Positions 8,424 through 17,100 of a stretch of DNA of 64,000 nucleotides are shown piece after piece. Below the pieces are notes generated by a model. The model was not told the origin of the DNA. It saw only the letters and a program-made list of their open reading frames with translations, and did not search any database. Location: NCBI RefSeq assembly GCF_017873605.1, contig NZ_JAGGKI010000004.1, positions 248,001 through 312,000 on the forward strand. The letters are read 5' to 3'. Each line of letters begins with the position of its first letter. Positions within the stretch are counted from its first letter, which is position 1. The position numbers were made by a program, and so were the translations under genes. The stretch comes from Paenibacillus lactis (GTDB lineage: Bacteria > Bacillota > Bacilli > Paenibacillales > Paenibacillaceae).

Positions 8424-9977
8424 TTAAGGTGTGTATTGATACAGATAATCCTGGTTAATGAAATCCTCAGCGCCGCTGTTTGCCGGGAACATCGCTTCCG
8501 CCACCCGGATCGCTTTCAGCATCCCTTTGGCTTTATTGACCGTCTCCTCATACTCCTTCTCGGGTATGGAGTCCCATACGATGCCGGCGCCGGCCTGAAC
8601 ATATGCTTTTCCCCCGCGGAATATAATCGTCCGGATGGTAATGCAGGAATCCATGTTGCCGCCAAAGCCGAGATATCCGATCGCTCCGGCATAAACGCCC
8701 CTGGCTTCCCGCTCCAGCTCCGCAATGATCTCCATCGCTCTCAGCTTCGGCGCGCCTGACACGGTTCCGGCCGGAAGGCACGAAAGGAACGCATCGAAGA
8801 AGTCCTTATTCTCGCCGAGGCGTCCAGAGACCCCGGATACCATGTGCATCACATGCGAGTATTTTTCAATCTCCATAAAGGTGTCGCATTTCACCGAGCC
8901 GAATTCCGACACGCGCCCGAGGTCGTTTCGCCCCAGATCCACCAGCATCAGATGTTCCGCCCGCTCCTTCTCGTCCTGCAGCAGCTCCTCCGCCAGCAGC
9001 TGATCCTCGGCTTCGTCGATGCCTCTTGGCCGGGTTCCTGCAATCGGTCTCGTCTCTACGCGCCGGCCGTCAACCTTGACCAGAGCTTCCGGGGAGGTTC
9101 CCACGATAATGTCATCGTCCAATTTGAGGTAATACATATACGGCGAAGGGTTCAGCGTGCGGAGCACGCGATAGACGTGAAGCGGCGATACGTCCGTCTC
9201 AATATGAAACCGCTGGGACAGCACGACCTGAAAAATATCGCCCGCCCGAATATACTCCTTCGCCTTCTCTACGTTGTCCATGTATTTCTCTTTGGTCATG
9301 TTCGATTGAATATCTCCCAGCTCGATATCTGCCGGGATGCTTCTGGAATTTACATTCTCCCTCGGCCCGTCTTCCTGCAGCTGCTCCGCTGCCGCCTCGA
9401 GCTTGCGCCGTACATGGTCATACTTCTGACGGATGTCCTCGTCCGTATCTCCAGGCTTGATGTGCACGTTGCCGATGAGCATGATCTGCTGCTTCACGTG
9501 GTCGAACACGATCACCTGGTCACAGAACATGAACCTGATATCATCCATGCCCAAATCGTCCAGCGCATGGGCCGGCAGCTTCTCGTAGTACTGCAGGAGA
9601 TCGTATCCGAAGAATCCGATCGCCCCGCCTGTAAACGGAGGCATATCCTTGAGCTGCGGGCTGCGGTACTTTCGCAGAAGCGCCTTGAGCTCCTCTACCG
9701 GCTTTCCCTTTAGCACGGAACGCTCGCCGTTCATTTCGATTTCGATGCCGCCTTTTTTGCCCCGAATCATCAAGAAGGGATCTGTTCCGATGAACGAATA
9801 GCGCGCCCATTGCACGCCGCCCTCTACGCTTTCAAGTAAAAATGCCCGCTTCCGCTCCGCATACCGCTGAAATAAGCGAATCGGCGTCTCCATGTCGGCC
9901 AACAGCCGGATCGCTACCGGAATCAGATTATATTCGCCTGCCATTGCCACCACTTGCTCCATCGATGGATGTGCCAT
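8424..9977 (-). CDS. trpE: Anthranilate synthase component I
   Basis: A chorismate-utilising enzyme of 517 residues. The N-terminal LLES motif (FLLESVEGG) is the usual tryptophan feedback site. Catalytic-domain motifs include FQVVLSQRF, GTSPEALV, RPIAGTRPRG, GTVSGAPKLRAME and YAGAIGYLGFGG. AAGGAGGG sits six bases before the ATG. No glutaminase (trpG) gene is adjacent; in Bacillus that subunit comes from the folate operon. Expression should be set by the TRAP-controlled leader just upstream. Confidence 0.97.
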   Translation of the reverse strand: MAHPSMEQVVAMAGEYNLIPVAIRLLADMETPIRLFQRYAERKRAFLLESVEGGVQWARYSFIGTDPFLMIRGKKGGIEIEMNGERSVLKGKPVEELKALLRKYRSPQLKDMPPFTGGAIGFFGYDLLQYYEKLPAHALDDLGMDDIRFMFCDQVIVFDHVKQQIMLIGNVHIKPGDTDEDIRQKYDHVRRKLEAAAEQLQEDGPRENVNSRSIPADIELGDIQSNMTKEKYMDNVEKAKEYIRAGDIFQVVLSQRFHIETDVSPLHVYRVLRTLNPSPYMYYLKLDDDIIVGTSPEALVKVDGRRVETRPIAGTRPRGIDEAEDQLLAEELLQDEKERAEHLMLVDLGRNDLGRVSEFGSVKCDTFMEIEKYSHVMHMVSGVSGRLGENKDFFDAFLSCLPAGTVSGAPKLRAMEIIAELEREARGVYAGAIGYLGFGGNMDSCITIRTIIFRGGKAYVQAGAGIVWDSIPEKEYEETVNKAKGMLKAIRVAEAMFPANSGAEDFINQDYLYQYTP

Positions 9978-10007
9978 GCCAAACCCTCCTTCATGATTAT
10001 CAAATAC

Positions 10008-10037
10008 AAAAAAAAACCTCTACCGAAGTAGAGGTTT
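10008..10037 (-). terminator. trp leader attenuator terminator
   Basis: The minus-strand RNA folds as a perfect 10-bp stem (AAACCUCUAC / GUAGAGGUUU) closed by a UUCG tetraloop and ending in nine U. It sits about 30 nt before the trpE start, so termination here would shut off trpEDCFBA. Its 5' arm is complementary to part of the upstream TRAP site. Confidence 0.9.
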
Positions 10038-10248
10038 GGTTCGTCTGCATATGAGAATTGTTTATTAAGAGCACGGTACAGAAATCCCCAAAGGCTTCAC
10101 CAAATCCAATGCCGTGCTGTTCGTATACCTGACGCGTCATAGAATACGGCATCTGCCGGCATCCCTTCCGCACAAGGTAGAATAGCCCAATCATCATCAA
10201 TGAACCACGGATTCCTAATCCCGATATGAAATTGCCTAGGATGCTTAA

Positions 10249-10300
10249 CTCTGCTCTTCTCAACTCAACTCATCTGTGAAACCTAAACTCTACTCAGCTA
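10249..10300 (-). promoter_or_regulatory. TRAP binding site of the trp operon leader
   Basis: The RNA has nine GAG/UAG triplets. In the 5' group (10283-10300) the order is UAG-CU-GAG-UA-GAG-UU-UAG. After an 11-nt gap there are five GAG with two-base spacers (10249-10271), then an AAG. Triplets spaced by two bases are the recognition pattern of the 11-subunit TRAP ring, whose gene mtrB lies at 20413-20637. Confidence 0.9.
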
Positions 10301-10312
10301 TATTCTGATACC

Positions 10313-10342
10313 ACTATACAGGATGATGGCGGTAATCTGCAA
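10313..10342 (-). promoter_or_regulatory. Promoter of the trp leader
   Basis: TTGCAG (complement of 10337-10342), an 18-nt spacer and TATAGT (complement of 10313-10318). It lies just past the end of aroH, with the TRAP triplets beginning about 13 nt downstream. This matches the internal trp promoter of the Bacillus aro-trp supra-operon. Confidence 0.65.
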
Positions 10343-10345
10343 CCC

Positions 10346-10732
10346 TTAATTTTGCTTGTCGGCGCCCGCGCCGGACAAATCCGGGCGAAGCCGCTTCGCT
10401 TCGTTCAAATACACATGCTTGATCTCGCTCTGGCTCTTGTCGGTATTGACCTGCACCATGAAGCGGATACAGCGCGGAAGACTGCCCTTCACCGGTATTT
10501 CGACGGAGCACATCAAAGGCACGAGGTCCCAGCCCTCCAGCTGGCGGATGGCGCGAGCAGGGAACGCCGCGTCCAAATCCTGCGTCATCGTAATCCAGAT
10601 GTTGCTTATATATTCCGGCTGAAGGTCGTTGCGCCTAACGATCTCTTCCAACAGGCGGAGCGTCTCCTGCAAAATCTCCTGCTCTTCATTGCGGGTCACC
10701 GTCGTGGCTCCCCGGATTCCCCGATTCATCAT
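10346..10732 (-). CDS. aroH: Chorismate mutase, AroH class
   Basis: A monofunctional trimeric-type chorismate mutase of 128 residues, converting chorismate to prephenate. It begins with the class signature RGIRGATTV and has DLDAAFPARAIR and PVKGSLPRCIRFMVQVN. Its ATG overlaps the aroB stop (ATGA). It is the last gene before the internal trp promoter. Confidence 0.95.
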   Translation of the reverse strand: MMNRGIRGATTVTRNEEQEILQETLRLLEEIVRRNDLQPEYISNIWITMTQDLDAAFPARAIRQLEGWDLVPLMCSVEIPVKGSLPRCIRFMVQVNTDKSQSEIKHVYLNEAKRLRPDLSGAGADKQN

Positions 10733-11829
10733 GTATTAACCTCTCCCTTCAGCTGTTCAACGACCGTTCGAACAGCATCGACCGGTACATCCTTGACGAT
10801 GCTGACTGACCCGATGGCCTCGGGGACGATAAACACCATCCGGCCTTCGGCGAATTTCTTGTCGTGCTGCATCGCGTCCATAATGTCCTCGACCTTGATA
10901 TCGGCAGGAAGCGTCACCGGGAGATTCAATGCCTGCAGCATGCCGACCGTCTCGGCATACAGGCTCTGGTCTCTTCCCAGCATGCCGGCCAGCTTAGCCG
11001 AGCCGGCCATTCCGATCGCAATCGCCTCCCCGTGAAGGAAACGCCCGTAACCGCCGACTGCTTCAATCGCATGGCCGATCGTGTGGCCCAAATTCAGAAT
11101 GGCGCGAAGGCCGCCTTCCCGCTCGTCCTTGGAGACGACATCGGCTTTAATGGCACAGCCACGCTCCAAGCCGTAGATCAATGTTTCCGGTACAAGGGCG
11201 AGCAGCTCCTCGGCATGCTCCCTGCACCAATACGCGAAATCACGGTCCAAAATGAGTCCGTGCTTCACCATTTCGGCGAGCCCGGACGAGACCTCGCGCG
11301 GCGGGAGTGACTTCAGCGTATCCACGTCGTAGAGCACCATCGCCGGCTGGTGGAAGGCACCGATCATGTTTTTGGCAAGCGGGTGGTTGACCGCAACCTT
11401 GCCGCCCACGCTGCTGTCATGGGCGAGAATGGTCGTCGGGATCTGCACGAACGTGACTCCGCGCATATACGTAGCCGCAACGAAGCCGGCTAGATCGCCG
11501 ACGACGCCTCCGCCGAGGGCAAACACCGCCGAGCTGCGGTCCAGCTTACCGCGGATCGCGGTCGTCATGACCTCTTCATACACTTGCAGCGATTTGGAGG
11601 ATTCCCCGGACGGTACGGTATGCGTAACAACCGAATAGCCTTCCGACACCAGCGCTTGTTCTACCTGGGCCAAGTAATGAGGCGCCACCTTGTCATCCGT
11701 CACGATCAGCTGGGGGCTCTTGACGCTAATGCCGTGCTTTCTGCTCAGTTCACCGATCGAATCCAAAATCCCGGAGCCGATGTAAATGGGGTATGAGCGC
11801 TCTCCCAATTCAACTCGCAGCGTCCTCAT
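10729..11829 (-). CDS. aroB: 3-dehydroquinate synthase
   Basis: A protein of 366 residues converting DAHP to 3-dehydroquinate with NAD and a divalent metal. Visible motifs are PSGESSKS, GGGVVGDLAGFVAATYMRG, PTTILAHDSSVGGKVAVN and the metal-site region LNLGHTIGHAIE. One base separates its ATG from the aroC stop, with GGAGAG upstream inside aroC. It makes a shikimate-pathway precursor of the chorismate used by the neighbouring genes. Confidence 0.96.
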   Translation of the reverse strand: MRTLRVELGERSYPIYIGSGILDSIGELSRKHGISVKSPQLIVTDDKVAPHYLAQVEQALVSEGYSVVTHTVPSGESSKSLQVYEEVMTTAIRGKLDRSSAVFALGGGVVGDLAGFVAATYMRGVTFVQIPTTILAHDSSVGGKVAVNHPLAKNMIGAFHQPAMVLYDVDTLKSLPPREVSSGLAEMVKHGLILDRDFAYWCREHAEELLALVPETLIYGLERGCAIKADVVSKDEREGGLRAILNLGHTIGHAIEAVGGYGRFLHGEAIAIGMAGSAKLAGMLGRDQSLYAETVGMLQALNLPVTLPADIKVEDIMDAMQHDKKFAEGRMVFIVPEAIGSVSIVKDVPVDAVRTVVEQLKGEVNT

Positions 11830-11830
11830 C

Positions 11831-13000
11831 TTAGTAGCTCTCCAGCTGCTTCAGGTAGTTTTGGTAATTCGCATGGATCTCCTCCATCGAATCGCCGCCG
11901 AATTTCTCCAGGAACGCTTTTGCTACCTCCCAAGTCACCACATGCTCCATGACGACGCTAGCCGCAGGAACCGCGCATGCATCCGAGCGTTCCACCTGGG
12001 CGGTAAAAGGCTCCTTCGTATCGATATCCACGCTTTGAAGCGGCTTGTACAGCGTCGGGATCGGCTTCATGACGCCGCGGACAACGATCGGCATGCCGTT
12101 GGTCATCCCGCCTTCGAAGCCGCCCAAGCGGTTGGTTGCGCGGTAGTAGCCGCGCTCCTCGCTGTACATGATCTCATCATGCACTTGGGAACCGCGAAGC
12201 TCTCCGGCTTCGAATCCGATGCCGACCTCGACGCCCTTAAAGGCATTAATCGACATCACGCCCTGGGCGATGCGGCCGTCAAGCTTGCGGTCATACTGCA
12301 CATGACTGCCAAGACCGACCGGCAATCCCTCGATAATGCACTCGACGACGCCGCCGATGGAATCGCCCTCCTGCTTGATCTGGTCAATGTAGGCTTCCAT
12401 CTTCTTCTCCGTCTCCGCGTCAACGACCCGGACCGAGGAGGCCTCCGTGCGCTCGATCAGCTCGTCAATCGGGAGACTGTGCGGAGGCGCCTCAATCTCG
12501 CCGATTCGGATGACCTGTCCCGCTACCTTCACGCCGAACTGCTCCAGAAACTGTCTGGCGATGGCGCCGACGGCTACCCGTACGGTCGTCTCCCGCGCGC
12601 TGGAGCGCTCCAGCACGTTGCGCAAATCCTTCAGATTATATTTCAGCCCGCCGTTCAGATCCGCATGGCCGGGTCTTGGGCGGTGCACACGCCGCTTCGC
12701 TTCGTCATTGCCTTCGATCGGCTCCACGTTCATGATGTTTCTCCAGTGCGTCCAGTCCTTGTTCTCCACGACAAGCGCAACCGGCGCACCGGTCGTATAT
12801 CCGTGGCGCACCCCCCCGAGAATCTGGGCCGTATCCTTCTCGATCTGCATGCGGCGTCCGCGGCCGTACCCCTTCTGGCGCCGGTGCAGCTGAAAATTCA
12901 GCGCATCGAAATCGATCTTCATATTGCTCGGAAGCCCTTCGATAATCGTAGTCAGCTGAGGCCCGTGCGTTTCTCCCGCCGTTAGAAAACGTAAACTCAT
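11831..13000 (-). CDS. aroC: Chorismate synthase (aroF in B. subtilis naming)
   Basis: An FMN-dependent enzyme of 389 residues making chorismate from EPSP. Signatures are [16 protein letters not shown] at the N-terminus, [49 protein letters not shown] and [18 protein letters not shown]. It is the first gene of the aro-trp supra-operon, about 65 nt from a good sigma-A promoter. Its product feeds TrpE, AroH and, upstream, MqnA. Confidence 0.97.
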   Translation of the reverse strand: MSLRFLTAGETHGPQLTTIIEGLPSNMKIDFDALNFQLHRRQKGYGRGRRMQIEKDTAQILGGVRHGYTTGAPVALVVENKDWTHWRNIMNVEPIEGNDEAKRRVHRPRPGHADLNGGLKYNLKDLRNVLERSSARETTVRVAVGAIARQFLEQFGVKVAGQVIRIGEIEAPPHSLPIDELIERTEASSVRVVDAETEKKMEAYIDQIKQEGDSIGGVVECIIEGLPVGLGSHVQYDRKLDGRIAQGVMSINAFKGVEVGIGFEAGELRGSQVHDEIMYSEERGYYRATNRLGGFEGGMTNGMPIVVRGVMKPIPTLYKPLQSVDIDTKEPFTAQVERSDACAVPAASVVMEHVVTWEVAKAFLEKFGGDSMEEIHANYQNYLKQLESY

Positions 13001-13064
13001 GATGCTTTTCCCCCTTTAAACTTTTAAGCGTTAAAACGCTAAAATCCGTAAATATCTTCTGATC

Positions 13065-13093
13065 ATTATAGTATAGCTAATACGCTTTGACAA
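13065..13093 (-). promoter_or_regulatory. Sigma-A promoter of the aroC-led operon
   Basis: TTGTCA (complement of 13088-13093), 17 nt, TATAAT (complement of 13065-13070). It is placed between the cheR-side terminator and aroC. Confidence 0.75.
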
Positions 13094-13108
13094 GAATCCC
13101 TCTATACA

Positions 13109-13146
13109 GCAAAAGCGCCTCTCATCCCCGGATGGAAAAGCGCTTC
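13109..13146 (-). terminator. Intrinsic terminator after cheR
   Basis: The minus-strand RNA pairs AAGCGC with GCGCUU and CAUCC with GGAUG (internal mismatch between them), then UUU. It separates the hep/ndk/cheR block from the aro-trp operon. Confidence 0.6.
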
Positions 13147-13250
13147 GCCTATACGGTCAGCCTGCTCGCAATAGCGATGCGGGCCATGATTGGATGTTAT
13201 CGATCCTTATGCCGGCTGTTCGCTCCGGCTGCCGCTTCGCACACAGTGAA

Positions 13251-14051
13251 CTAGAGCTTCCGGTAAAAAAACGTTTCGTTGCTCTCCAAGCCGTATTGGC
13301 CCGGATTGAAGATTTGCTCGGTGCTGCCCACAAACAGAAATCCGCCGGGCTTCAAACTTGCAGCAAACTTCATATACAGCTTATGCTTGGCATCCTCTGT
13401 AAAATAAATCATGACATTCCGGCACACGATCAGATCGAAGCCGGTCTCGAACCGGTCCGTCAACAGGTTCTGCTTCTGGAAAACGATCTCCTTCTTCAAG
13501 CTGTCGCTGAACCGGTACAAGGCGCCTTCTTCCGTGAAATACCGTGAGGCTACCTCCGGCGGCACGTCCTTTAACGAGCGCTCAAGATACATTCCTTCCT
13601 TCGCCTTCTGCAGCGCCCCCTCATCGATATCGGTTGCCATAATGCGCGCCCGGTTCAGCAGCTTCTTCTCCGCCAAGATCATCGCCAGGGTATACGGCTC
13701 CTCGCCCGTGGAGCAGGCAGCGCTCCACAGCTTAAGCGTACCCGGGTTCTGCTCGGTAATCGAGGGCAGGATCTTCTCTTTCAAAATTTCCCACCGGTTC
13801 GGGTTCCGCCAAAACTCTGACACGTTGATCGTCATCCTGTCCAGAAATTCATGAAATAGCGGCTTGTCCTTCATCATCGCTTCATAAAATGCCGCAAAGG
13901 TCGAGTAGCCCTTCTTGTTGCGCAGCGTCGTCAGCCGCCGTTTCATCTGCGCTTCTTTGTAATCCGCCAGATTAATTCCCGTGCTCCGCTCGATGCTGCG
14001 AACAAAGCCGACATAATCCTGGTCCTCCGGCAATAATCCATGTTCCGTCAT
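13251..14051 (-). CDS. cheR: Chemotaxis glutamate methyltransferase CheR
   Basis: A protein of 266 residues that methylates receptor glutamates with S-adenosylmethionine. It has the N-terminal all-helical CheR domain (GINLADYKEAQMKRRL) and a catalytic domain with the SAM motif AACSTGEEPYTLAM, FDLIVCRNVMIYF and a C-terminal GGFLFVGSTEQI. Its place between ndk and aroC is the same as in B. subtilis. Confidence 0.94.
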   Translation of the reverse strand: MTEHGLLPEDQDYVGFVRSIERSTGINLADYKEAQMKRRLTTLRNKKGYSTFAAFYEAMMKDKPLFHEFLDRMTINVSEFWRNPNRWEILKEKILPSITEQNPGTLKLWSAACSTGEEPYTLAMILAEKKLLNRARIMATDIDEGALQKAKEGMYLERSLKDVPPEVASRYFTEEGALYRFSDSLKKEIVFQKQNLLTDRFETGFDLIVCRNVMIYFTEDAKHKLYMKFAASLKPGGFLFVGSTEQIFNPGQYGLESNETFFYRKL

Positions 14052-14105
14052 CTTATCATCCTGTTACTGTAAATTATTATAATTTGCTTAACTTCCGCTT
14101 ATCGG

Positions 14106-14549
14106 CTACAGCCAAGGAGCAAGCGTTTTCTCATATTGAACGAGCTCCGACTCATCGAAAAAGTTGGCGATCTCGCGCTTAGCGCTTTCAGGCGAATCCG
14201 ATCCGTGGATCAGATTATGCGGCGTGTGGGAGGCGAAGTCGCCGCGGATCGTTCCCGGCTGCGCTTCCTTCACATTCGTTTTGCCGATGACCTGACGGGA
14301 CAGGGCAATAATGTCATCGCCTTCCCATACCATCGCGAATACCGGTCCCGACGTAATAAAGCCGACGAGGTTATCGTAAAAATCCTTACCTTCATGCTCG
14401 GCATAATGGCGCTTCGCCTGCTCGTCCGATATCTGCAGAAACTTGCCCGCGACCATTTTGAAGCCTTTATCCTCCAAACGGCCGACAATGCGGCCGATCA
14501 GTCCCCGCTGGACACCATCCGGCTTAATCATTAAAAAAGTACGTTCCAT
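14106..14549 (-). CDS. ndk: Nucleoside diphosphate kinase
   Basis: A protein of 147 residues exchanging the terminal phosphate between nucleoside triphosphates and diphosphates. It begins [19 protein letters not shown] and has the active-site histidine in [17 protein letters not shown] use the ATG at 14549 because it gives the family length; a GTG/ATG pair at 14561/14558 lies nearer AGGAGAGG and would add four residues. Confidence 0.96.
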   Translation of the reverse strand: MERTFLMIKPDGVQRGLIGRIVGRLEDKGFKMVAGKFLQISDEQAKRHYAEHEGKDFYDNLVGFITSGPVFAMVWEGDDIIALSRQVIGKTNVKEAQPGTIRGDFASHTPHNLIHGSDSPESAKREIANFFDESELVQYEKTLAPWL

Positions 14550-14658
14550 AGCCCTCATCACTTTCCTCTCCTGCCAGGATATTGAACAATCTTATCATGC
14601 TCATGTGATGTTACATGTGTACCCTTATTTTAACAGAAAGCTTCTCGTGTCGATATGA

Positions 14659-15633
14659 CTAATATGACCGCTTGGTTATAAAATGTGCGATATCCTTCAG
14701 CTGTTTTCTCGTCTTGATGTCCGGGAGGTCCGACAAGGCGTCAAGCGCCTTCGTAATATACCGGTCCGCCAGCGCTTCCGATCTGGCGATTCCGCTGCTC
14801 GACGTCACAAGCTTAACGGCCTCGGAGACATCGCACTGGCCGTTCATCGCATGAATGCGGTCCAGCTCCTTCAGCAGCGGCTCCCTGCGCTCGGGATCCT
14901 CGAGGGCATAGATGACCGGGAGCGTAATATTCCCTTGGCGCATGTCGCTTCCCGGCGGCTTGCCGATCTGCTTCTCGCTGCCACACAGGTCCAGCAGGTC
15001 GTCCTGGATCTGAAAAGCCATCCCGACGTTGTATCCAAAACGGTACAGACTGGCAGCGATTCTCCGGTCCGCATCGGCAGCCAGCGCTCCAAGCTGGCAG
15101 CTGATCGCGATCAGAAGAGAGGTTTTGCGCCGGATACGCAGCAGATACCTTCTGACATCCTGCGAGACGTTAAAGAAATCACGGATTTGCTCCATCTCGC
15201 CGATAGACATCTCCACCATCGCTTTCGCCAGAATCTGATGAATTTCCGGCTGCTTTAGCCGGGTGGTCAAATCCAACGCTTTGCCATATATGTAATCACC
15301 GGTGTACATAGCGATCCGATTGTCCCATTTCGCCTTCACCGTCGGCTTTCCACGGCGCGTGCTGGCATCGTCGATCACATCGTCATGCACCAGAGAAGCG
15401 CTGTGAATCAGCTCCAGGGGCACGGCGACATGCTTCAGCTTCTCAATGTCATAGCTGCCGAACTTGCCGCCCATCAGAACAAATACGGGACGAAGCCGCT
15501 TGCCGCCCGCCCGGAGCAGATGCAGCGAGGTCTCCGTCAGTTCGGGACTGTCGCCTTCGACACTGCGGTAAAGCTCTTTTTCGATGACATCCATATCTTT
15601 TTTAAGAGTTCCGAATATATCAAATCGTTTCAT
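14659..15633 (-). CDS. hepT: Heptaprenyl diphosphate synthase component II
   Basis: A trans-polyprenyl synthase of 324 residues, the catalytic subunit that builds the menaquinone side chain with HepS. The first Asp-rich motif is LVHDDVIDDA and the second is FQIQDDLLD, with GGKRLRPV near residue 43. Its ATG overlaps the mqnA stop. HepS (component I) is encoded 3 kb upstream in the same transcription unit. Confidence 0.94.
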   Translation of the reverse strand: MKRFDIFGTLKKDMDVIEKELYRSVEGDSPELTETSLHLLRAGGKRLRPVFVLMGGKFGSYDIEKLKHVAVPLELIHSASLVHDDVIDDASTRRGKPTVKAKWDNRIAMYTGDYIYGKALDLTTRLKQPEIHQILAKAMVEMSIGEMEQIRDFFNVSQDVRRYLLRIRRKTSLLIAISCQLGALAADADRRIAASLYRFGYNVGMAFQIQDDLLDLCGSEKQIGKPPGSDMRQGNITLPVIYALEDPERREPLLKELDRIHAMNGQCDVSEAVKLVTSSSGIARSEALADRYITKALDALSDLPDIKTRKQLKDIAHFITKRSY

Positions 15634-16493
15634 TTCTTCACCCGCACGCTTCGTTTCTCATTCCACAGCTCCGGCACGACGACATGATCCAGCAGGCCGA
15701 GCTCATAAGCGAATTTGAAATATAAGCGAAGTCCTTCCTGTTGTCGTTCATCAAAATCGTAGCACAGGTTCGTAAAGTAATGCTTCCAGTATGCCGCGCT
15801 TCCCCCGATCCGGCTGACAGCCTCCTCAACGATCGGGGTCAAATCGCTCAAGCTCCGTCGCTTGCTCTCAAGGAACATATCGGCGATTTCCGCCATGCCC
15901 TCCGGGTTGCGCTCCACGGCGTCCCGGTTGACCGCCCAGACGGCAAACGTCATGCTGCATCCCGTCCAATCCTTCCACCACTGGCCAAGATCCGTTCTGT
16001 AATATTCCGTATTGCTCCATGAAGCCCGGATCGCATGATCGCCGATCAGAAGGGCCGCATCCGCTTGGGCCATCATTTCGGTCAGATCCGGCTCGCAGGT
16101 GATGTAGGAGTAAGTACCGCCGAGCGATTTCTCCAATAATATTTTCAATAAGTTGATCGACGTTGCCGACGTATTCGTAAGCGCGACTTTAGCTTCCTTC
16201 AGCTGCTGAAGCGGCACCTTCGTAAACAAGAAGATCGAGTTAACCGCCCCGTCCGCGCTCACGGATAAATCCGGCAGAAGCAGCAAGCGATCCGCTACCT
16301 CCGCATAGGCGAATGAGGATAATGCGCCGATCTGGATGCTGCCCTCGTGCATTCTCCGGTTGAGCTCGGCCGGAACGGCCGCGACCATATCCGCCGGCGT
16401 GCCGAGCGCTGCAGGATCCACGTAATGAAACACGGGCCAAGCGTTGGTATAACTGATCTTGCCGATGATGGTTTTGTTGTCTTCCCCCGGCAT
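15630..16493 (-). CDS. mqnA: Chorismate dehydratase (futalosine pathway)
   Basis: A periplasmic-binding-fold protein of about 287 residues of the MqnA/MqnD family. It matches MqnA: IIGKISYTNAWPVFHY at the N-terminus, IGALSSFAYAEV, the NTSATSINLLKILLE stretch and ALLIGDHAI. MqnA converts chorismate to 3-enolpyruvylbenzoate, the committed step of the futalosine menaquinone route. The start is ATG 16493 after GGGGTG; GTG 16502 is possible. It sits between the UbiX-like gene and hepT. Confidence 0.88.
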   Translation of the reverse strand: MPGEDNKTIIGKISYTNAWPVFHYVDPAALGTPADMVAAVPAELNRRMHEGSIQIGALSSFAYAEVADRLLLLPDLSVSADGAVNSIFLFTKVPLQQLKEAKVALTNTSATSINLLKILLEKSLGGTYSYITCEPDLTEMMAQADAALLIGDHAIRASWSNTEYYRTDLGQWWKDWTGCSMTFAVWAVNRDAVERNPEGMAEIADMFLESKRRSLSDLTPIVEEAVSRIGGSAAYWKHYFTNLCYDFDERQQEGLRLYFKFAYELGLLDHVVVPELWNEKRSVRVKK

Positions 16494-16494
16494 A

Positions 16495-17100
16495 TTAGTC
16501 ACCCCATCTTTTATACAAATGATGTTCGATTCTCAAGCTGTCCAGTACTTTGCCCACCATAAAATTCACGATATCATCGAGCGTTTGCGGCCCGAAGTAA
16601 AATGCCGGCATCGCCGGAATGATCTTCACCCCGAGCCGGGCCAGCGTCAGCATGTTCTCCAGGTGGATCGCATGCAGCGGCGTTTCCCTCGGAACGAGCA
16701 CGAGCGGGCGCCCTTCCTTCATCATGACGTCGGCGGCCCGTCCCATCAAATTATCGGAAGCGCCGTGGGCCACGGAAGATAATGTGCCCATGGAGCATGG
16801 CATAATGATCATGCCCTCGACCAGATAGGAGCCGCTGGCAATGGTGGCCCCGATATCAGCGATCGGATGATAAACGATCTGTCCCTCGTACCCTCCGAAA
16901 CGCTCGAGAACGGCAGCCTCCCGGCTCGCCGCTTCGAAGCCCATCTCCTCCTTCAGCACACGCCATCCGGCATTCGTAATGACGAGGTGAACGTCATATC
17001 CAAGCGACAGCAGGCTTTCCGTGAGACGCACGCCGTATATGCTTCCGCTTGCGCCCGTTATTCCGACAACCCAGCTTTTTCTCCGCACGGCCTCCATCAC
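16495..17100 (-). CDS. UbiX-like flavin prenyltransferase
   Basis: A flavoprotein of 201 residues. The N-terminal GITGASGSIYGVRL, the MPCSMGTLSSVAHGASDNLMGRAADVMMKE stretch (read in parts) and LVLVPRETPLHAIHLENML are the UbiX signatures. The family makes prenylated FMN for UbiD-type decarboxylases. Next to mqnA and a UbiA-like gene it probably serves the decarboxylase that finishes the futalosine pathway; that UbiD-like partner is not in the window. It overlaps the upstream gene by four bases. Confidence 0.88.
   Translation of the reverse strand: MMEAVRRKSWVVGITGASGSIYGVRLTESLLSLGYDVHLVITNAGWRVLKEEMGFEAASREAAVLERFGGYEGQIVYHPIADIGATIASGSYLVEGMIIMPCSMGTLSSVAHGASDNLMGRAADVMMKEGRPLVLVPRETPLHAIHLENMLTLARLGVKIIPAMPAFYFGPQTLDDIVNFMVGKVLDSLRIEHHLYKRWGD

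Noticed and set aside
10000..10263. An 87-codon minus-strand frame in the trp leader
   Set aside because: It starts at a TTG inside the TRAP triplets and runs through the terminator; no ribosome site. The leader RNA explains this region.
11786..12985. A 399-codon plus-strand frame opposite aroC
   Set aside because: It is a shadow of the GC-biased aroC codons; composition is Arg/His/Leu-rich and unlike a real protein.
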